This document shows, one piece after another, positions 5,790 through 5,848 of a stretch of DNA of 5,848 bases. The first letter of the stretch is position 1, and each line of letters opens with the position of its first letter. Below the pieces are notes generated by a model that was not told where the DNA came from, ran no database searches, and saw only the letters and a list, made by a program, of their open reading frames with translations. The stretch is from assembly GCA_039933315.1 (NCBI GenBank), contig JBDTOI010000234.1:1-5848 (forward strand). Reading direction: 5' to 3'. The DNA is from DASXRU01 sp039933315 (GTDB lineage: Bacteria; Acidobacteriota; Blastocatellia; Pyrinomonadales; Pyrinomonadaceae). Both the position numbers and the translations under genes were made by a program.

Positions 5790-5829
5790 GTGTCCTCCAG
5801 CCCAGGGTTGCCGCCTCGGCTACCCTGGG
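5775..5829 (+). repeat. C+B composite repeat, near-identical to 2918-2973
   Basis: The last type C palindrome (5775-5789) is followed by the linker GTGTCCTCCAG and a type B hairpin at 5801-5829 (CCCAGGG, inner GCCG/CGGC, CCCTGGG). It repeats 2918-2973 in the same orientation, 2.86 kb away, with one base of length difference. The last 19 bases of the window (5830-5848) show nothing further. Confidence 0.9.
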
Positions 5830-5848
5830 AAACGATGCGCGCGAGATT

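Noticed and set aside
5736..5829. CRISPR array
   Set aside because: The 18-bp units follow each other directly, with no spacers, and are themselves palindromic.

Overview
The window carries the minus-strand genes of a Wzx/Wzy-type exopolysaccharide export locus, with a small toxin-antitoxin pair and a dense set of intergenic palindromic repeats. No rRNA, tRNA or diagnostic marker gene is present, so the host cannot be named from sequence. The gene families, moderate-to-high GC content and the two palindrome families (AACCCC-AAC-GGGGTT and CCCAGGG...CCCTGGG) would fit a large-genome soil or freshwater Gram-negative such as Acidobacteriota, Verrucomicrobiota or Planctomycetota. That placement is an inference of low confidence.

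All genes read right to left. From right to left the layout is: (1) 5478-5848, a repeat cluster followed by the probable promoter and long leader of a regulator gene; (2) 4782-5477, a LuxR/GerE-type regulator with a second helix-turn-helix-like segment at its N-terminal side; (3) 4314-4610, a 98-residue lysine-rich protein of unknown function, 6 bases from the next gene; (4) 3321-4307, a Wza/GumB-like outer-membrane polysaccharide export protein; (5) 2737-3311, a 575-bp nested, mirror-symmetric block of palindromes with no credible gene; (6) 2406-2690 and 1960-2409, an MNT nucleotidyltransferase and a HEPN protein overlapping by four bases (type VII toxin-antitoxin architecture); (7) 1842-1893, a 7-bp-period repeat; (8) 1-1828, the N-terminal 609 residues of a GumC/Wzc-type chain-length regulator and tyrosine autokinase, cut by the window edge just before its Walker A motif.

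The Wza-like protein and the Wzc-like kinase would work together: the inner-membrane kinase contacts the periplasmic face of the outer-membrane channel and controls polymer length and export. The LuxR-type protein is a plausible local regulator. The two export genes are usually close neighbours; here about 1.5 kb separates them, made of the toxin-antitoxin pair and the repeat block, with 7-bp-period repeats at its edges. This looks like an accessory insertion in an export operon and is the most interesting feature of the window. The large plus-strand open frames are antisense shadows of these genes or translations of repeats.
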